Positions 1 through 10,000 of a stretch of 43,360 bases of DNA are shown piece after piece (position 1 is the first letter of the stretch; each line of letters opens with the position of its first letter). A program made the translations under genes and the position numbers. This stretch comes from an uncultured Flavobacteriales bacterium (lineage in GTDB: Bacteria > Bacteroidota > Bacteroidia > Flavobacteriales > Flavobacteriaceae): positions 1-43,360 of the forward strand of contig CAJXRD010000026.1 in assembly GCA_913058295.1 (NCBI GenBank), read 5' to 3'. A model generated the notes under the pieces. It ran no database searches. It was not told the origin of the DNA and was given only the letters and a program-made list of their open reading frames with translations.

Positions 1-2
1 TG

Positions 3-32
3 CAAAGATAGAAAGCTTTAGCTACCAAACAA
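3..32 (-). promoter_or_regulatory. Bacteroidota-type promoter firing out of the left edge
   Basis: Read on the minus strand there is TTTG, 19 nt, then TATCTTTG (plus positions 30-32 and 3-10), an exact match to the TTG/TAnnTTTG pattern described for Bacteroides and Flavobacterium. It would drive a gene or RNA lying left of base 1. The spacer equals that of the HU and tRNA promoters in this window. Confidence 0.6.
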
Positions 33-282
33 ACTTTTCGTAACTTTTTTAATGATGTTTTTGAAGAAATCTTAAATCAAACTTTAAGCTATTGATAGCC
101 ATTAAATTATGATTTGTAAAAAACCTAATTATTTCAATATCTAAATTATAATATAGAGTGACTAATACTAAAGCCCTACCTCCTATTAAATTAAATTAAG
201 ATGAAGAAATTTCAAAAAAAACAAAAGAGCGAACTACTAATATACTACAAGTCAAGAAACTGAACTAAGGATTGTTGTATTA

Positions 283-981
283 TTATTTATCAGCTTGCTT
301 ATTCCAATGAGCTTTAAGATCAAAAAGGTCAATTGGGACAGCAGGTTTTTGTCTTTCTAAAATATTTGACTGAAAAGAACGCTCTAAAATATCTTCTATT
401 AAATAATCTTCTTTATTAAGGTATGGGTCGTATTCATCTTTTAAAGATATATCAAACATATTGGCTGTAGTATTGTACCAAAATGCTCTCCATCCTGTTC
501 GAAGTTCCTTTACTAACTCAAAAGAGGTCCTTCCTGTTTGCCTATGTATGAGTTTGGATAGTATCTGACCTTCAGTTCTAGTAAACTTTTTCAGTTTTTC
601 TGAAAACTCTTCTTCTATATATTTTTGAACTCTTTTTGTATATCGCTTTTTAGCTCCTTTTTTCTCAATAGTCTTTAGCCTTTCAGTCATTGTTGTTAAT
701 CTTTCAGAAGCTAATTTGGCATAAGGATATACTTTTCTTGTTTTCCGACGTAATATAAGGTAGCGTCTTCTGTCTTCTTTTGAATTAAACTCTAACTTAT
801 TTAACAATATCACTTCATCTAAATCAATATACTCTCTAGGAACTGTATCTCCTTTTATTATATAGTAAAAAGCATCCGTACTGTCAGATTTCTGTTCTAC
901 TAGAGTTCCAGAGTTTTGCGATATACTTAACTGTGAAATAAAAACTATTAATAATAGGTATGTATATTTTATAATATTCAT
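283..981 (-). CDS. DUF4294 domain-containing secreted protein
   Basis: 232 residues, function unknown. The start at 981 is chosen because MNIIKYTYLLLIVFISQ gives a clean signal peptide with likely cleavage near SISQ-NSG; the open frame runs further upstream to 1047 but adds only a basic, unlikely extension. The mature part is rich in Lys, Arg and Tyr (for example the block EDRRRYLILRRKTRKVYPYA), with no enzyme motif I recognise. This matches the DUF4294 family, found in Bacteroidota and often next to an M42 peptidase, as here: it diverges from the peptidase gene at 1106. The protein is probably periplasmic or envelope-associated. No clear terminator follows it between 1 and 282. Confidence 0.8.
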   Translation of the reverse strand: MNIIKYTYLLLIVFISQLSISQNSGTLVEQKSDSTDAFYYIIKGDTVPREYIDLDEVILLNKLEFNSKEDRRRYLILRRKTRKVYPYAKLASERLTTMTERLKTIEKKGAKKRYTKRVQKYIEEEFSEKLKKFTRTEGQILSKLIHRQTGRTSFELVKELRTGWRAFWYNTTANMFDISLKDEYDPYLNKEDYLIEDILERSFQSNILERQKPAVPIDLFDLKAHWNKQADK

Positions 982-1020
982 CAAAAACAATCGAATTAAA
1001 CGTCCTTTTATAATACGCTT

Positions 1021-1047
1021 CAAAATTAAACAAATTGTACAGTGCAA
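1021..1047 (-). promoter_or_regulatory. Possible promoter of the DUF4294 gene
   Basis: On the minus strand TAATTTTG (plus 1021-1028) is preceded, after 16 nt, by TTG (plus 1045-1047). The spacer is one base shorter than the usual 17-23 nt, so this is tentative. A second TAATTTTG at 1064-1071 on the plus strand, without a good TTG, may serve the divergent peptidase gene. Confidence 0.35.
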
Positions 1048-1105
1048 CTTATTATTAAATTATTAATTTTGAAATCAATAATTAATAGTTTAAACAATAC
1101 AATAT

Positions 1106-2191
1106 ATGGCCTCTACAATTTTAACAAAAAAATCATTAACGTTTTTAGAAAATTATTTAAACAATGCCGCACCTACTGGATACGAATGGGACGGACAAAA
1201 AATGTGGATGGAATATTTAACTCCTTATGTAGATGAATTTATAACAGATACTTATGGAACTGCCGTTGGTGTTATAAATCCTGAAGCAAAATATAAAGTT
1301 GTAATAGAGGGGCATGCAGATGAAATTTCCTGGTATGTAAACTACATTAGTGATAATGGACTAATTTATGTGATAAGAAATGGAGGAAGTGATCATCAAA
1401 TCGCTCCATCTAAAGTAGTAAATATTCATACCAAAAATGGAATTATAAAAGGAGTTTTTGGCTGGCCAGCAATACATACTAGAAATAAAGGAAAAGAAGA
1501 GGCTCCTAAACCCGATAATATTTTTATTGATGTAGGTTGTGAAGATAAAGAAGGCGTTGAAAAACTAGGGATTCATGTTGGTTGTGTTATTACGTATCCA
1601 GATTCATTTCATATACTTAATAATGACAAATTTGTTTGTAGAGCTCTAGATAATAGAATGGGTGGATTTATGATTGCTGAAGTAGCAAGGCTTTTACATT
1701 TAAATAAAAAGAAATTGCCTTTTGGCCTTTATATTACTAATTCAGTACAAGAAGAAATTGGATTACGTGGAGCACAAATGATTGCTGATAGAATCAAACC
1801 GAACGCTGCAATCGTTACAGATGTTACTCACGATACTACCACTCCAATGATTGACAAGAAAAAAGAAGGACATATAGAACTTGGTAAAGGGCCTGTTATT
1901 GCATATGCTCCAGCTGTACAACAAAATTTAAGAGACCTAATTGTAGATACCGCAGAAAAAAACAAAATACCTTTTCAACGTGCTGCACTTTCTAGAGCTA
2001 CCGGAACAGACACTGATGCTTTTGCTTATAGTAATGGTGGTGTTGCTAGTGCTTTAATTTCACTTCCTCTACGTTATATGCATACTACTGTTGAAATGGT
2101 TCATCAAGAGGATGTTGAAAATGTGATCAAATTAATTTATGAATCTCTCTTACAAATGCAGGACGGCGATGATTTTAGTTATTTTAACTAA
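1106..2191 (+). CDS. M42 family metallopeptidase (glutamyl aminopeptidase type)
   Basis: 361 residues, the usual length of M42 di-metal aminopeptidases (PepA/FrvX/TET type), which release N-terminal residues from peptides in the cytoplasm. The ligand pattern is complete: H70 in IEGHADE, D182 in ALDNRMGG, the catalytic pair E216-E217 in VQEEIGLRGA, D239 in VTDVTHDT and H326 in RYMHTTVE. There is no signal peptide. The ATG at 1106 gives the normal family start. It is divergent from the DUF4294 gene and stands alone in front of a lipoprotein gene. Substrate preference cannot be read from the sequence. Confidence 0.93.
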   Translation: MASTILTKKSLTFLENYLNNAAPTGYEWDGQKMWMEYLTPYVDEFITDTYGTAVGVINPEAKYKVVIEGHADEISWYVNYISDNGLIYVIRNGGSDHQIAPSKVVNIHTKNGIIKGVFGWPAIHTRNKGKEEAPKPDNIFIDVGCEDKEGVEKLGIHVGCVITYPDSFHILNNDKFVCRALDNRMGGFMIAEVARLLHLNKKKLPFGLYITNSVQEEIGLRGAQMIADRIKPNAAIVTDVTHDTTTPMIDKKKEGHIELGKGPVIAYAPAVQQNLRDLIVDTAEKNKIPFQRAALSRATGTDTDAFAYSNGGVASALISLPLRYMHTTVEMVHQEDVENVIKLIYESLLQMQDGDDFSYFN

Positions 2192-2274
2192 TTTAATTTA
2201 ATCATAATCACTTCTATTTATTTTTTTTAAATTTTGTACGTATTCTTGTAGGAATTATTATTTAAAAAAATAAA

Positions 2275-3774
2275 ATGAAAAGATTATCTTATACCATAAC
2301 ACTGCTTTTAGCACTTGTTTTAATTTCTTGTTCTGAGGAAACTATTGAAGTTACCGACTCATCTCAAGATCTTAAACTTACTACTGATGATAAAACTAAT
2401 ATTGGGACTTATAAGGGAGTTTTTACAACTTTAGATTCTGAATTTAGAGGGCAAATAGAAATTAATATTGCAAACTCTAATGCAAACAGTTTTACAGAAA
2501 AATTTCATAAAGCTGAAATAAGACTACAAACTGGAGAGGTTCTTTTTGCAACTTCTAAGGATAAAATTACATCTGTTTATTCTGTTGAGCAAGCTGTTTT
2601 TATGTCAAATGATATCAGCTTTAACTTTTCAGTAAATAGAGATGGCACTAATCCTATAGTATCAAATGTTATTTATAACAATACAGAGGCAGATGCTTTA
2701 ATTGCGAAACATACCAACTTAGCCCCTGTAGAAACAATAACAGGAACTTATGCTTGTTTTTTGACTTGCTTCGGCCATCCTGTTTTAGACGGTACAAACC
2801 AAACATTTAATTTAATGTTTACAACAGACGCTAGTGGAGATACCGAAATTACTACGCAGGTAGTTTATGATGAGGTATTATACAACGGTATTGGTGTACA
2901 AGACAATTGCAATCCTGATGCGGGTACAACTACTGATTGCAATATTGAAAGTGGAAACGGTGTAGATAGTGATGAAGGGTTTATCATAGGAGTAAATCCA
3001 GTAAAATGGAATGGGAATCATACATTTAATAATGAAGCTACTGGTCCAGGAGACTGTTCAGAGGTATCTGGAATATTCAATATTAATACCTCCAACAATG
3101 GATTTGTATTCGGATTCTTTCGAAATGACCCAATTTTTGATTGTCCTGTTTCTGTAAATACTATATCAAATAATGGCTTCAATGCATTTACTGGAGCTGG
3201 TTTTGCACCAGTGCCTAGTGCAGGTCAATTAGATTCAGATATTATTATTGCAAATGGGTTTAATGGGGAATTATTAAATTATGGAGGGACTGAAGTTACC
3301 GGTGTTTATGCAAAAGGCGAATCTACTGGAGGGGAATCGCATGCAGGTATTTATGCATTTGATATTAGTAATGGTGGTATTAAAGATAATGCCCTTGGTT
3401 TTCAGCCTGCAACTAATGATTTTACCCCTGGTTATATAGAAGTAAAATTAAACAATACTACAGGTAATAATTTAACAAGGTTTCAAATTGATTATGATAT
3501 TTATGTATTGAATAACAAAAACGGTTCAAATTCATTAAATTTTTCATATTCAAATAATGGTGTTGATTACACTCCCTTAGACGATTTAGATTTTGTTTCT
3601 CCTGAAGGTTCAGACGGCTCACCTTGGGTAAGAACCCCAAAATCTGCTGTGTTTTATACATTAATACCAAATGGACAAAACCTATATCTACGATTTACTA
3701 GTGATGAAGTTAGTGGAACTGGAGGCTACGATGAATTTGCTTTAGATAATTTAGAGCTTGTTGAAGCTGATTAA
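2275..3774 (+). CDS. Secreted lipoprotein of unknown function
   Basis: 499 residues. Residues 1-19 are a type II signal peptide with a lipobox ending in LVLISC, so the mature protein starts with a lipidated Cys followed by SEE and is probably anchored in the outer membrane. Residues about 40-150 and 150-300 look like beta-rich domains; the second contains Cys pairs (CFLTCFGH, CNPDAGTTTDC). The C-terminal part from about residue 320 (GQLDSDIIIANGFNG to FALDNLELVEAD) is Gly/Asn/Asp-rich and resembles the jelly-roll modules of flavobacterial cell-surface proteins that bind glycans or act as adhesins. No catalytic motif is visible. A binding or surface role is only inferred. Confidence 0.75.
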   Translation: MKRLSYTITLLLALVLISCSEETIEVTDSSQDLKLTTDDKTNIGTYKGVFTTLDSEFRGQIEINIANSNANSFTEKFHKAEIRLQTGEVLFATSKDKITSVYSVEQAVFMSNDISFNFSVNRDGTNPIVSNVIYNNTEADALIAKHTNLAPVETITGTYACFLTCFGHPVLDGTNQTFNLMFTTDASGDTEITTQVVYDEVLYNGIGVQDNCNPDAGTTTDCNIESGNGVDSDEGFIIGVNPVKWNGNHTFNNEATGPGDCSEVSGIFNINTSNNGFVFGFFRNDPIFDCPVSVNTISNNGFNAFTGAGFAPVPSAGQLDSDIIIANGFNGELLNYGGTEVTGVYAKGESTGGESHAGIYAFDISNGGIKDNALGFQPATNDFTPGYIEVKLNNTTGNNLTRFQIDYDIYVLNNKNGSNSLNFSYSNNGVDYTPLDDLDFVSPEGSDGSPWVRTPKSAVFYTLIPNGQNLYLRFTSDEVSGTGGYDEFALDNLELVEAD

Positions 3775-3786
3775 ATATATTAAAAT

Positions 3787-3823
3787 AAAAACCTCTAAGT
3801 ATATCTTGGAGAGTTTTTATTTT
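3787..3823 (+). terminator. Hairpin with T-run after the lipoprotein gene
   Basis: AAAACCTCTAAG pairs, with a one-base bulge, with CTTGGAGAGTTTT around a short AT-rich loop, followed by a T-rich run, 13 bases past the lipoprotein stop codon. It is a plausible intrinsic terminator. Confidence 0.5.
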
Positions 3824-3835
3824 ATAACAATGAAT

Positions 3836-3872
3836 AAAAAAAGGGATGTATTTAAAATACATCCCTTTTTTT
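3836..3872. terminator. Bidirectional terminator between convergent genes
   Basis: A perfect stem GGGATGTATT/AATACATCCC with a 3-base loop is flanked by an A-run on the left and a T-run on the right. It can therefore terminate the lipoprotein transcript on the plus strand and the 55-residue membrane protein gene on the minus strand. Confidence 0.85.
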
Positions 3873-3891
3873 ATATATAATGATAAGGCTT

Positions 3892-4059
3892 TTAAGACTC
3901 TCCGTTTTTCTTTGCTTCACGACTTAATTTCCATCTTTCTAATAATGCGCCTCCTATCCAATAAGGAAGAATAGATATTAAAAAAATCATTAGCCAAAAA
4001 CCAATAGTAACTATGGTCATAAATGCTAAAAATCCTAAATATTGACTGAAATCAAACAT
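3892..4059 (-). CDS. Small membrane protein, 55 residues, unknown function
   Basis: Reading the minus strand from the ATG at 4059 gives MFDFSQYLGFLAFMTIVTIG and onward to a stop at 3892. Residues about 8-32 form one long hydrophobic helix, and the tail is basic and polar (ERWKLSREAKKNGES). It is preceded by AT-rich intergenic DNA, ends just before a bidirectional terminator and stands alone between the lipoprotein and fumarase genes. Composition and the flanking terminator support a real gene; I recognise no family. It fills most of an otherwise empty 435-base gap. Confidence 0.7.
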   Translation of the reverse strand: MFDFSQYLGFLAFMTIVTIGFWLMIFLISILPYWIGGALLERWKLSREAKKNGES

Positions 4060-4180
4060 AACTTTACTTTTTTTATTTATGCCCCAAATATACTATCCTT
4101 TTTTTATATAAAACAAAAATAAATAAATTTTATTAACAGGAATTAAACAGTATTAAAGTCAAGAAAAATAGCGTTTTACT

Positions 4181-4188
4181 TACCTTTG
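4181..4188 (+). promoter_or_regulatory. Possible -7 element of fumC
   Basis: TACCTTTG fits TAnnTTTG and lies 21 nt before the ATG at 4210. No TTG is found 17-23 nt upstream, so only the -7 half is supported. Its position argues against the upstream TTG at 4186 as start codon. Confidence 0.4.
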
Positions 4189-4209
4189 TTGTTCTATAAA
4201 AACAGAATT

Positions 4210-5601
4210 ATGGATTACAGAATTGAAAAAGATACATTAGGCGAGGTAAAAGTGCCAGCCAATAAGCTTTGGGGTGCACAAACAGAGCGTTCCCGAAATA
4301 ATTTTAAAATTGGAAAACCAGCATCTATGCCTTTAGAAATAGTATATGGCTTTGCTTATTTAAAAAAATCTGCAGCGTATACCAATTGTGATTTAGGTGT
4401 CTTAACTGAAGCAAAAAGAGATTTGATTGCTGCAGTTTGTGATGAAATCTTAAGGGGTATGCATGACGATCAATTTCCATTAGTTATTTGGCAAACTGGA
4501 AGTGGTACGCAAAGCAATATGAATTTAAATGAAGTTATTGCAAATCGAGCACATCAATTAGCTGGTAATATAATAGGAGAAGGTGAAAAAACTCTACTCC
4601 CAAATGATGATGTAAATAAGTCTCAGTCCTCTAATGATACATTTCCAACCGGAATGCATATTGCAGCTTATAAAAAAATCGTCGAAGTAACTTTACCAGG
4701 AGTGAAACAATTGCAAGCTTCCTTAGAAAGTAAGTCTAATGAGTTTAAAGATATTGTAAAAATTGGGCGTACTCATTTAATGGATGCTACTCCCCTAACC
4801 TTAGGTCAAGAGTTTAGTGGTTATTCTTCTCAATTAAAATATGGTATTAGAGCATTAGAAAACACATTAGCACATCTTTCTGAACTTGCATTAGGAGGAA
4901 CCGCTGTAGGAACAGGTATTAATACCCCTAAAGGATATGCAAATCATGTAGCGGAACAAATTGCTAAGTTTACTGGTTTGCCTTTTATAACAGCTGAAAA
5001 TAAATTTGAAGCCTTAGCTGCACACGATGCGATTGTTGAATCACATGGGGCTTTAAAACAAATAGCGGTTTCTTTGAATAAAATTGCAAACGATATTCGC
5101 TTATTGGCAAGTGGACCTAGAAGTGGAATTGGTGAAATCACAATTCCGGCAAATGAACCTGGTTCATCGATTATGCCAGGCAAAGTAAATCCTACCCAAT
5201 GTGAAGCCTTAACTATGGTATGTGCTCAAGTAATTGGTAACGATATGGCAATTGCTGTTGGAGGAATGCAAGGACATTATGAATTGAATGTTTTTAAACC
5301 AGTAATGGCTGCAAACTTTTTATCTTCTGCTCAATTAATTGGAGATGCATGTCTTTCCTTTGATATTCATTGTGTTTCAGGAATAGAACCAAATTTAGAG
5401 GTAATTAAAACTCAATTAAACAATTCACTCATGCTGGTAACAGCATTAAATACTAAAATTGGTTATTATAAAGCTGCAGAGATTGCAAATACTGCACATA
5501 AAAATGGAACCACTTTAAAAGTAGAAGCTGTTCGATTAGGATACTTAACAGAACAGGAGTTTGATGCATGGGTAAAACCTGAAGATATGGTTGGTAATTA
5601 G
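4210..5601 (+). CDS. fumC: Class II fumarate hydratase
   Basis: 463 residues, the standard length for iron-independent fumarase C, which interconverts fumarate and malate in the TCA cycle as a cytoplasmic homotetramer. The fumarase/aspartase signature [11 protein letters not shown] begins at residue 318. Other family blocks are [32 protein letters not shown] and [20 protein letters not shown]. The ATG at 4210 gives the canonical N-terminus [16 protein letters not shown]; the frame is open further up but that extension overlaps a likely promoter. The transcript appears monocistronic and is followed by a strong terminator. The [15 protein letters not shown] wording separates fumarase from aspartase. 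Confidence 0.97.
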   Translation: MDYRIEKDTLGEVKVPANKLWGAQTERSRNNFKIGKPASMPLEIVYGFAYLKKSAAYTNCDLGVLTEAKRDLIAAVCDEILRGMHDDQFPLVIWQTGSGTQSNMNLNEVIANRAHQLAGNIIGEGEKTLLPNDDVNKSQSSNDTFPTGMHIAAYKKIVEVTLPGVKQLQASLESKSNEFKDIVKIGRTHLMDATPLTLGQEFSGYSSQLKYGIRALENTLAHLSELALGGTAVGTGINTPKGYANHVAEQIAKFTGLPFITAENKFEALAAHDAIVESHGALKQIAVSLNKIANDIRLLASGPRSGIGEITIPANEPGSSIMPGKVNPTQCEALTMVCAQVIGNDMAIAVGGMQGHYELNVFKPVMAANFLSSAQLIGDACLSFDIHCVSGIEPNLEVIKTQLNNSLMLVTALNTKIGYYKAAEIANTAHKNGTTLKVEAVRLGYLTEQEFDAWVKPEDMVGN

Positions 5602-5625
5602 TCAATAAATCTTATATAATATTGC

Positions 5626-5656
5626 AAAGGTTGTCTTATAGGACAACCTTTTTTTT
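5626..5656 (+). terminator. Intrinsic terminator of fumC
   Basis: A perfect 10-bp stem AAAGGTTGTC/GACAACCTTT with a 6-base loop is followed by a run of T, 25 bases after the fumC stop codon. Confidence 0.9.
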
Positions 5657-5745
5657 ATTCTATAATATCGATTAAATGCATATTTATTAGTTTATCTGTA
5701 AATTAATTGTATATTCGAGTACCCAAATTATTAAACTTACTTATT

Positions 5746-7035
5746 ATGAGACAGCAAATATTGCCCCTGCTATTATGTCTTTTTACTACAATTCATGTCT
5801 GGAGTAACACTCCAGTAGATAGAGATGTTTTTAGTAAAACAGACTTGTTAATCGCTGAAAGACTATTACTTACAGATTTTAAGAAGCCTAAAGAAGGTTC
5901 TAAAAAACTGTTAGCAACTCCATTAATAAACAATCCTTATAAGGTTGATGTAAATGAAGTTTTATTAAATAACCCTGTTATAGTTGCAAATAAAGGAAAA
6001 GTAATTAAAAAGGAAAATTCCTACAAAATATTTAATTCTAACGTCCTTTCAAATGCTCCAAATTTATCTGGAATGCATTTTAATTCATCTCTATTTTACC
6101 AAGGTCTATTTTATGGTTTTGCTTTAACAGTAATTCTATTAAATTTAGTCTGTTATTTTATTTTCGATGAAACGCTATTTATTTATTTTTCTGCAACTTT
6201 TGCGGCATTGACGGTAGCCCTCTTTTTTGCGGAAGGATTATTTCCGCTTATTGGCATAAACGGCATAATTCAAACAGAAATTTTACAATCTACCTTTTTA
6301 TTGTTTGCTATTGCCTTAAGTGTTTTATTTGCCTCAAAGTATCTTACTTTAAAGGATCACTATCCTAAACTGAATAATATAACGCTTCCACTATTAATTA
6401 TAGCTACTGTACTAATTAGTATTGCTTGGATTATTGGAGATCCCTTTATTGCAAATTTGGCAAATGCCTTATTATTTGGATTAATTGGTGTTTATTTTAT
6501 TACTGGCGTTTTACTATTTAGTAGAAAGAACTATGCTAAATTTTACGTGATAGCATCCTTTATACCCTTATTATTTTCAATAGACTTTTTTGTACTACAG
6601 AATTTTGGGATAGACTTTTTATTTACTGAAGCTGTACATTTAAAAGTCGCAACATTATTTGAAGCATTACTTCTCTCTTATGCTATAATGTTTAGAATGC
6701 AAGCCGTAAAAGAAGAGGGAGTTTTAAGACAAACCGAAATGAGAATATTCCTTAAAAGACAAGATGTTATGAATAGAGCTAAAGTTGAAGAAATGATAGA
6801 AGAAATCTATCTTGAAAACCTAATCATGCAATATGATTTAAATGGGCTTGAAATAAAATTATTACAATATATTTCTGAAGGTAAAAACAATGCTAAAATT
6901 GCTCGTAAATTAAAACTTACTGAAAGTGAAGTTGGAGAACAAACTAAAGATTTGTATCAAAAGCTTGAAATTAGTGAGCATATTCAAGAAGATTTTAGAA
7001 TGGTAGATAGTCAACCAGATTACATTTACAACTAA
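5746..7035 (+). CDS. Membrane-tethered 7TM regulator with C-terminal LuxR-type HTH
   Basis: 429 residues from the ATG at 5746, which starts the signal peptide MRQQILPLLLCLFTTIHVWS. A periplasmic stretch of about 90 residues follows, then seven hydrophobic helices (about residues 115-320) resembling the 7TMR-DISM sensor module. A short coiled linker leads to a LuxR/GerE-like helix-turn-helix at about residues 363-407 (NGLEIKLLQYISEGKNNAKI, then KLKLTESEVG). There is no kinase, receiver or cyclase domain, so the sensor and the putative DNA-binding domain lie on one polypeptide. Target genes and signal are unknown. It lies alone between fumC and the convergent ccsBA gene, with terminators on both sides. 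Confidence 0.75.
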   Translation: MRQQILPLLLCLFTTIHVWSNTPVDRDVFSKTDLLIAERLLLTDFKKPKEGSKKLLATPLINNPYKVDVNEVLLNNPVIVANKGKVIKKENSYKIFNSNVLSNAPNLSGMHFNSSLFYQGLFYGFALTVILLNLVCYFIFDETLFIYFSATFAALTVALFFAEGLFPLIGINGIIQTEILQSTFLLFAIALSVLFASKYLTLKDHYPKLNNITLPLLIIATVLISIAWIIGDPFIANLANALLFGLIGVYFITGVLLFSRKNYAKFYVIASFIPLLFSIDFFVLQNFGIDFLFTEAVHLKVATLFEALLLSYAIMFRMQAVKEEGVLRQTEMRIFLKRQDVMNRAKVEEMIEEIYLENLIMQYDLNGLEIKLLQYISEGKNNAKIARKLKLTESEVGEQTKDLYQKLEISEHIQEDFRMVDSQPDYIYN

Positions 7036-7057
7036 AATTAAATTAACTTTTTAGAAT

Positions 7058-7090
7058 AAAAAGGATAAGCTTAAACGCTTATCCTTTTTT
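7058..7090. terminator. Bidirectional terminator between regulator and ccsBA
   Basis: The stem AAAAAGGATAAGC/GCTTATCCTTTTT with a 6-base loop is flanked by A and T runs and can act in both directions. The ccsBA stop codon (7079-7081 on the minus strand) lies inside the stem. Confidence 0.9.
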
Positions 7091-10000
7091 TGTATAATAC
7101 TTTTTGTGCTTAACATATGCTAGAGCACTTAGCAGTAAAACAAATGCTGTAAAATACCAAACAAAGCTTGGTGTTACAGGTACATCTCCACTTGCATATG
7201 AATGCAATCCAGTTAGATAAAAATTAACACCAAAATAAGTCATCATTATGGAAGCATAAGCAATCACTGCTGCAAAATTAAAGCTCCATTTGCCGCGTAA
7301 ACCTGGTACTATTCTCATATGTATTACAAATGCATAAATCATAATACTAATTAAAGCCCATGTTTCTTTAGGGTCCCAACCCCAGTAGCGACCCCAACTT
7401 TCATTAGCCCATTGCCCACCTAAGAAGTTTCCAATGGTTAACATAACCAATCCAACAGTAAGTGCCATTTCGGTAATAACAGTAAGCTCCTTTATATTTA
7501 ATTCCATCTTTTTATAATTCTTTTTTGTAGTAAGAACTATTAAAAGTAAAGATGTTAATCCTAATATCATTCCAAGGGTAAAAGGCCCATAACTTGCTAC
7601 AATAACAGCAACATGAATCATTAACCAATAACTATCCAAAACAGGTTGTAAATTAGAAATAGAAGGGTCTATCCAATTTTCGTGAGCTACCCATAAGATA
7701 ATAGCTGCAACAAAAGCTGTAGAAGCTATAGTTAAATCACTTCTCTTGCCTAGTGAAATGCCAAAAAATACTGTTGCCCAACCCACATAAATTATAGATT
7801 CGTATGCATCACTCCAAGGTGCATGACCACTAACATACCAGCGTGCAATAAGTCCCAAAGTTAGCATGATGAAAAACGACCATATAATATATTTACAGAC
7901 CTTTATTAAGGTATTAACAGTCTTATTCTCATTAAATATTTGAACAACAATAAACACAAACATAATCATCCCAAACAAGGCAAAGTATTTATATAGGCGA
8001 TTAAAAATATCTACCTTATTATATAAAACTTCTGTTTTTATTCTACTATCGCTAGGCATTACTTCAACTCCAAATTTCTTTTGAAAATTGGTTATTCCAT
8101 CTAATAATTCCACTGCCGTAGAATAATCTCCTGTAATACGAGATTCTCGCAAAGTTTCAAAGTAATAAGGAAGAATGTTTCTAGTAAAAGCAGAATCTGC
8201 TTCTTTATAATTTACTTCCGCTAACTCTGGATAAGAAACCCACTGATTATTAGGGTCTTCCGGAACAGGGAATATTTTAAATATACTTCCACTCAATGTC
8301 TGGTTTAATAAATAAAAGTTCTCATAAGCCTTTATAAAATCCTTTTGAAATTGATTTTTATTTACTGCCTTAGATGCTTCCTGAATATATGGCCCCAATT
8401 TATTATATCCCTCTTCATCAATCAAATCCATCAAAGCAAAATGAGTTGCATCTTTATCAATTCCTATAATCTCCCGAATACTGTCATTACCTCTTTTTAA
8501 GCTTATAATTGGAACTTCCATCCAAAGACGAGGAAATTCTATCATAGACACAAATACTTGATTCGCATCTAAACTATTATAGGCATTCTTTCTACTTATT
8601 TTACGAAGTAATTCGCTTGCAAAAGTATTTACAGGTTTCATACGACCATTATCCTGTATCACTAAATGTGCAAACTTAGCAGCATGCTCTTTACTTGTAG
8701 CATTTACTAGAATGATGGAATCTAATTTTTCTTTTGACAATTCACTTTGATGGGAATCATTTTCTTGTGCAAAACCAGTAAAAGATATTAGCAACAACAA
8801 TATCATAGATAACTTTGCCTTCTTCTTTTTAATTTTCTCAAGCATTCTCTTTAAATCTGCGAACCTTGTATTTTTATCAAATAATATAGCCAATAACGCA
8901 AAGTATAAAAGGCTATAACCGATATAAGTTATCCATGTTCCCCAAAAATCATGATTTATAGATAATACCGATCCTTTTTCATCGCCATCAAATGAAGCTT
9001 GAAAAAGGCGATATCCTTGCTCATCCAAAATATTATTCATAAAAATCTCATAGTCATAGAATTCCGTTTCACTTTTGTTCACGGTCACCTTACTTTTAAA
9101 AGCCGAATAATTTTTTTCTGTCCCTGGATATTTGTCCGCAATAAAATCATTTAACGTAATGCTAAAAGGAAGCTCATATTCTTTAGAACCATAGCTTAAA
9201 TATACCTTTAACCCACCTACTTCAGTTGCTATAGGATTTGCAACAACCCCTTTACCTCCTAATATTTCAGCGATTTTTGTTTCTCCTCCAGATGTTATTT
9301 CCAAGATCAATGCATCCTGATTGGTTGGTTCGCTTAATGGAGCTTTTATAATGCCATTGGTTCCAGTCATTACATTTTCAGGAATAACAAATGCCATATC
9401 TGCTACTTGATATAAAGATCGTAATTGAAAATCCTGTACACTATCTTTTACCAAAGTCCCTTTAAATTGATCTGCCATACGCATATACTCGCCTTCAAAA
9501 GGGGACTTAATACTATATTTTCCATCGGTATGACTTAAATTTATAGCGCCTTCGGTTGGATTATTAAAGGCAAATAATATATTATGAATGTTTAGAATAT
9601 CTCCATCGCCTATCCAATGGTCATGACGCTGACCATCTCCAGCCTCTACAATTTTTAAATATCCTTTACCATCTTCAGATTCTACAACGCCTTTCTTTGC
9701 ATTACTAATAAAGTTTTTAAACTTTACAGATACTTTTTGACCGTTATAATCGGTATTGTATTCAAAATCATTATTTAATCGCTCAGATAAACGTAATTGC
9801 ATTGGCTTTACAGTTCTACGTTGTGGAACTCCATCTACTTTATAATCGCCATCGATAAAAGTATTCAAATAGGTTTCTGAAGATAACATTGTGTTTTCTG
9901 TAGCACCTTCTCGAATATGCATCATTCCTTCAAAACTTATATAACGAGTAACAAAAGCACCAAGAATAATAAATAAAAAAGAAAGGTGTATCAGCAAAGT

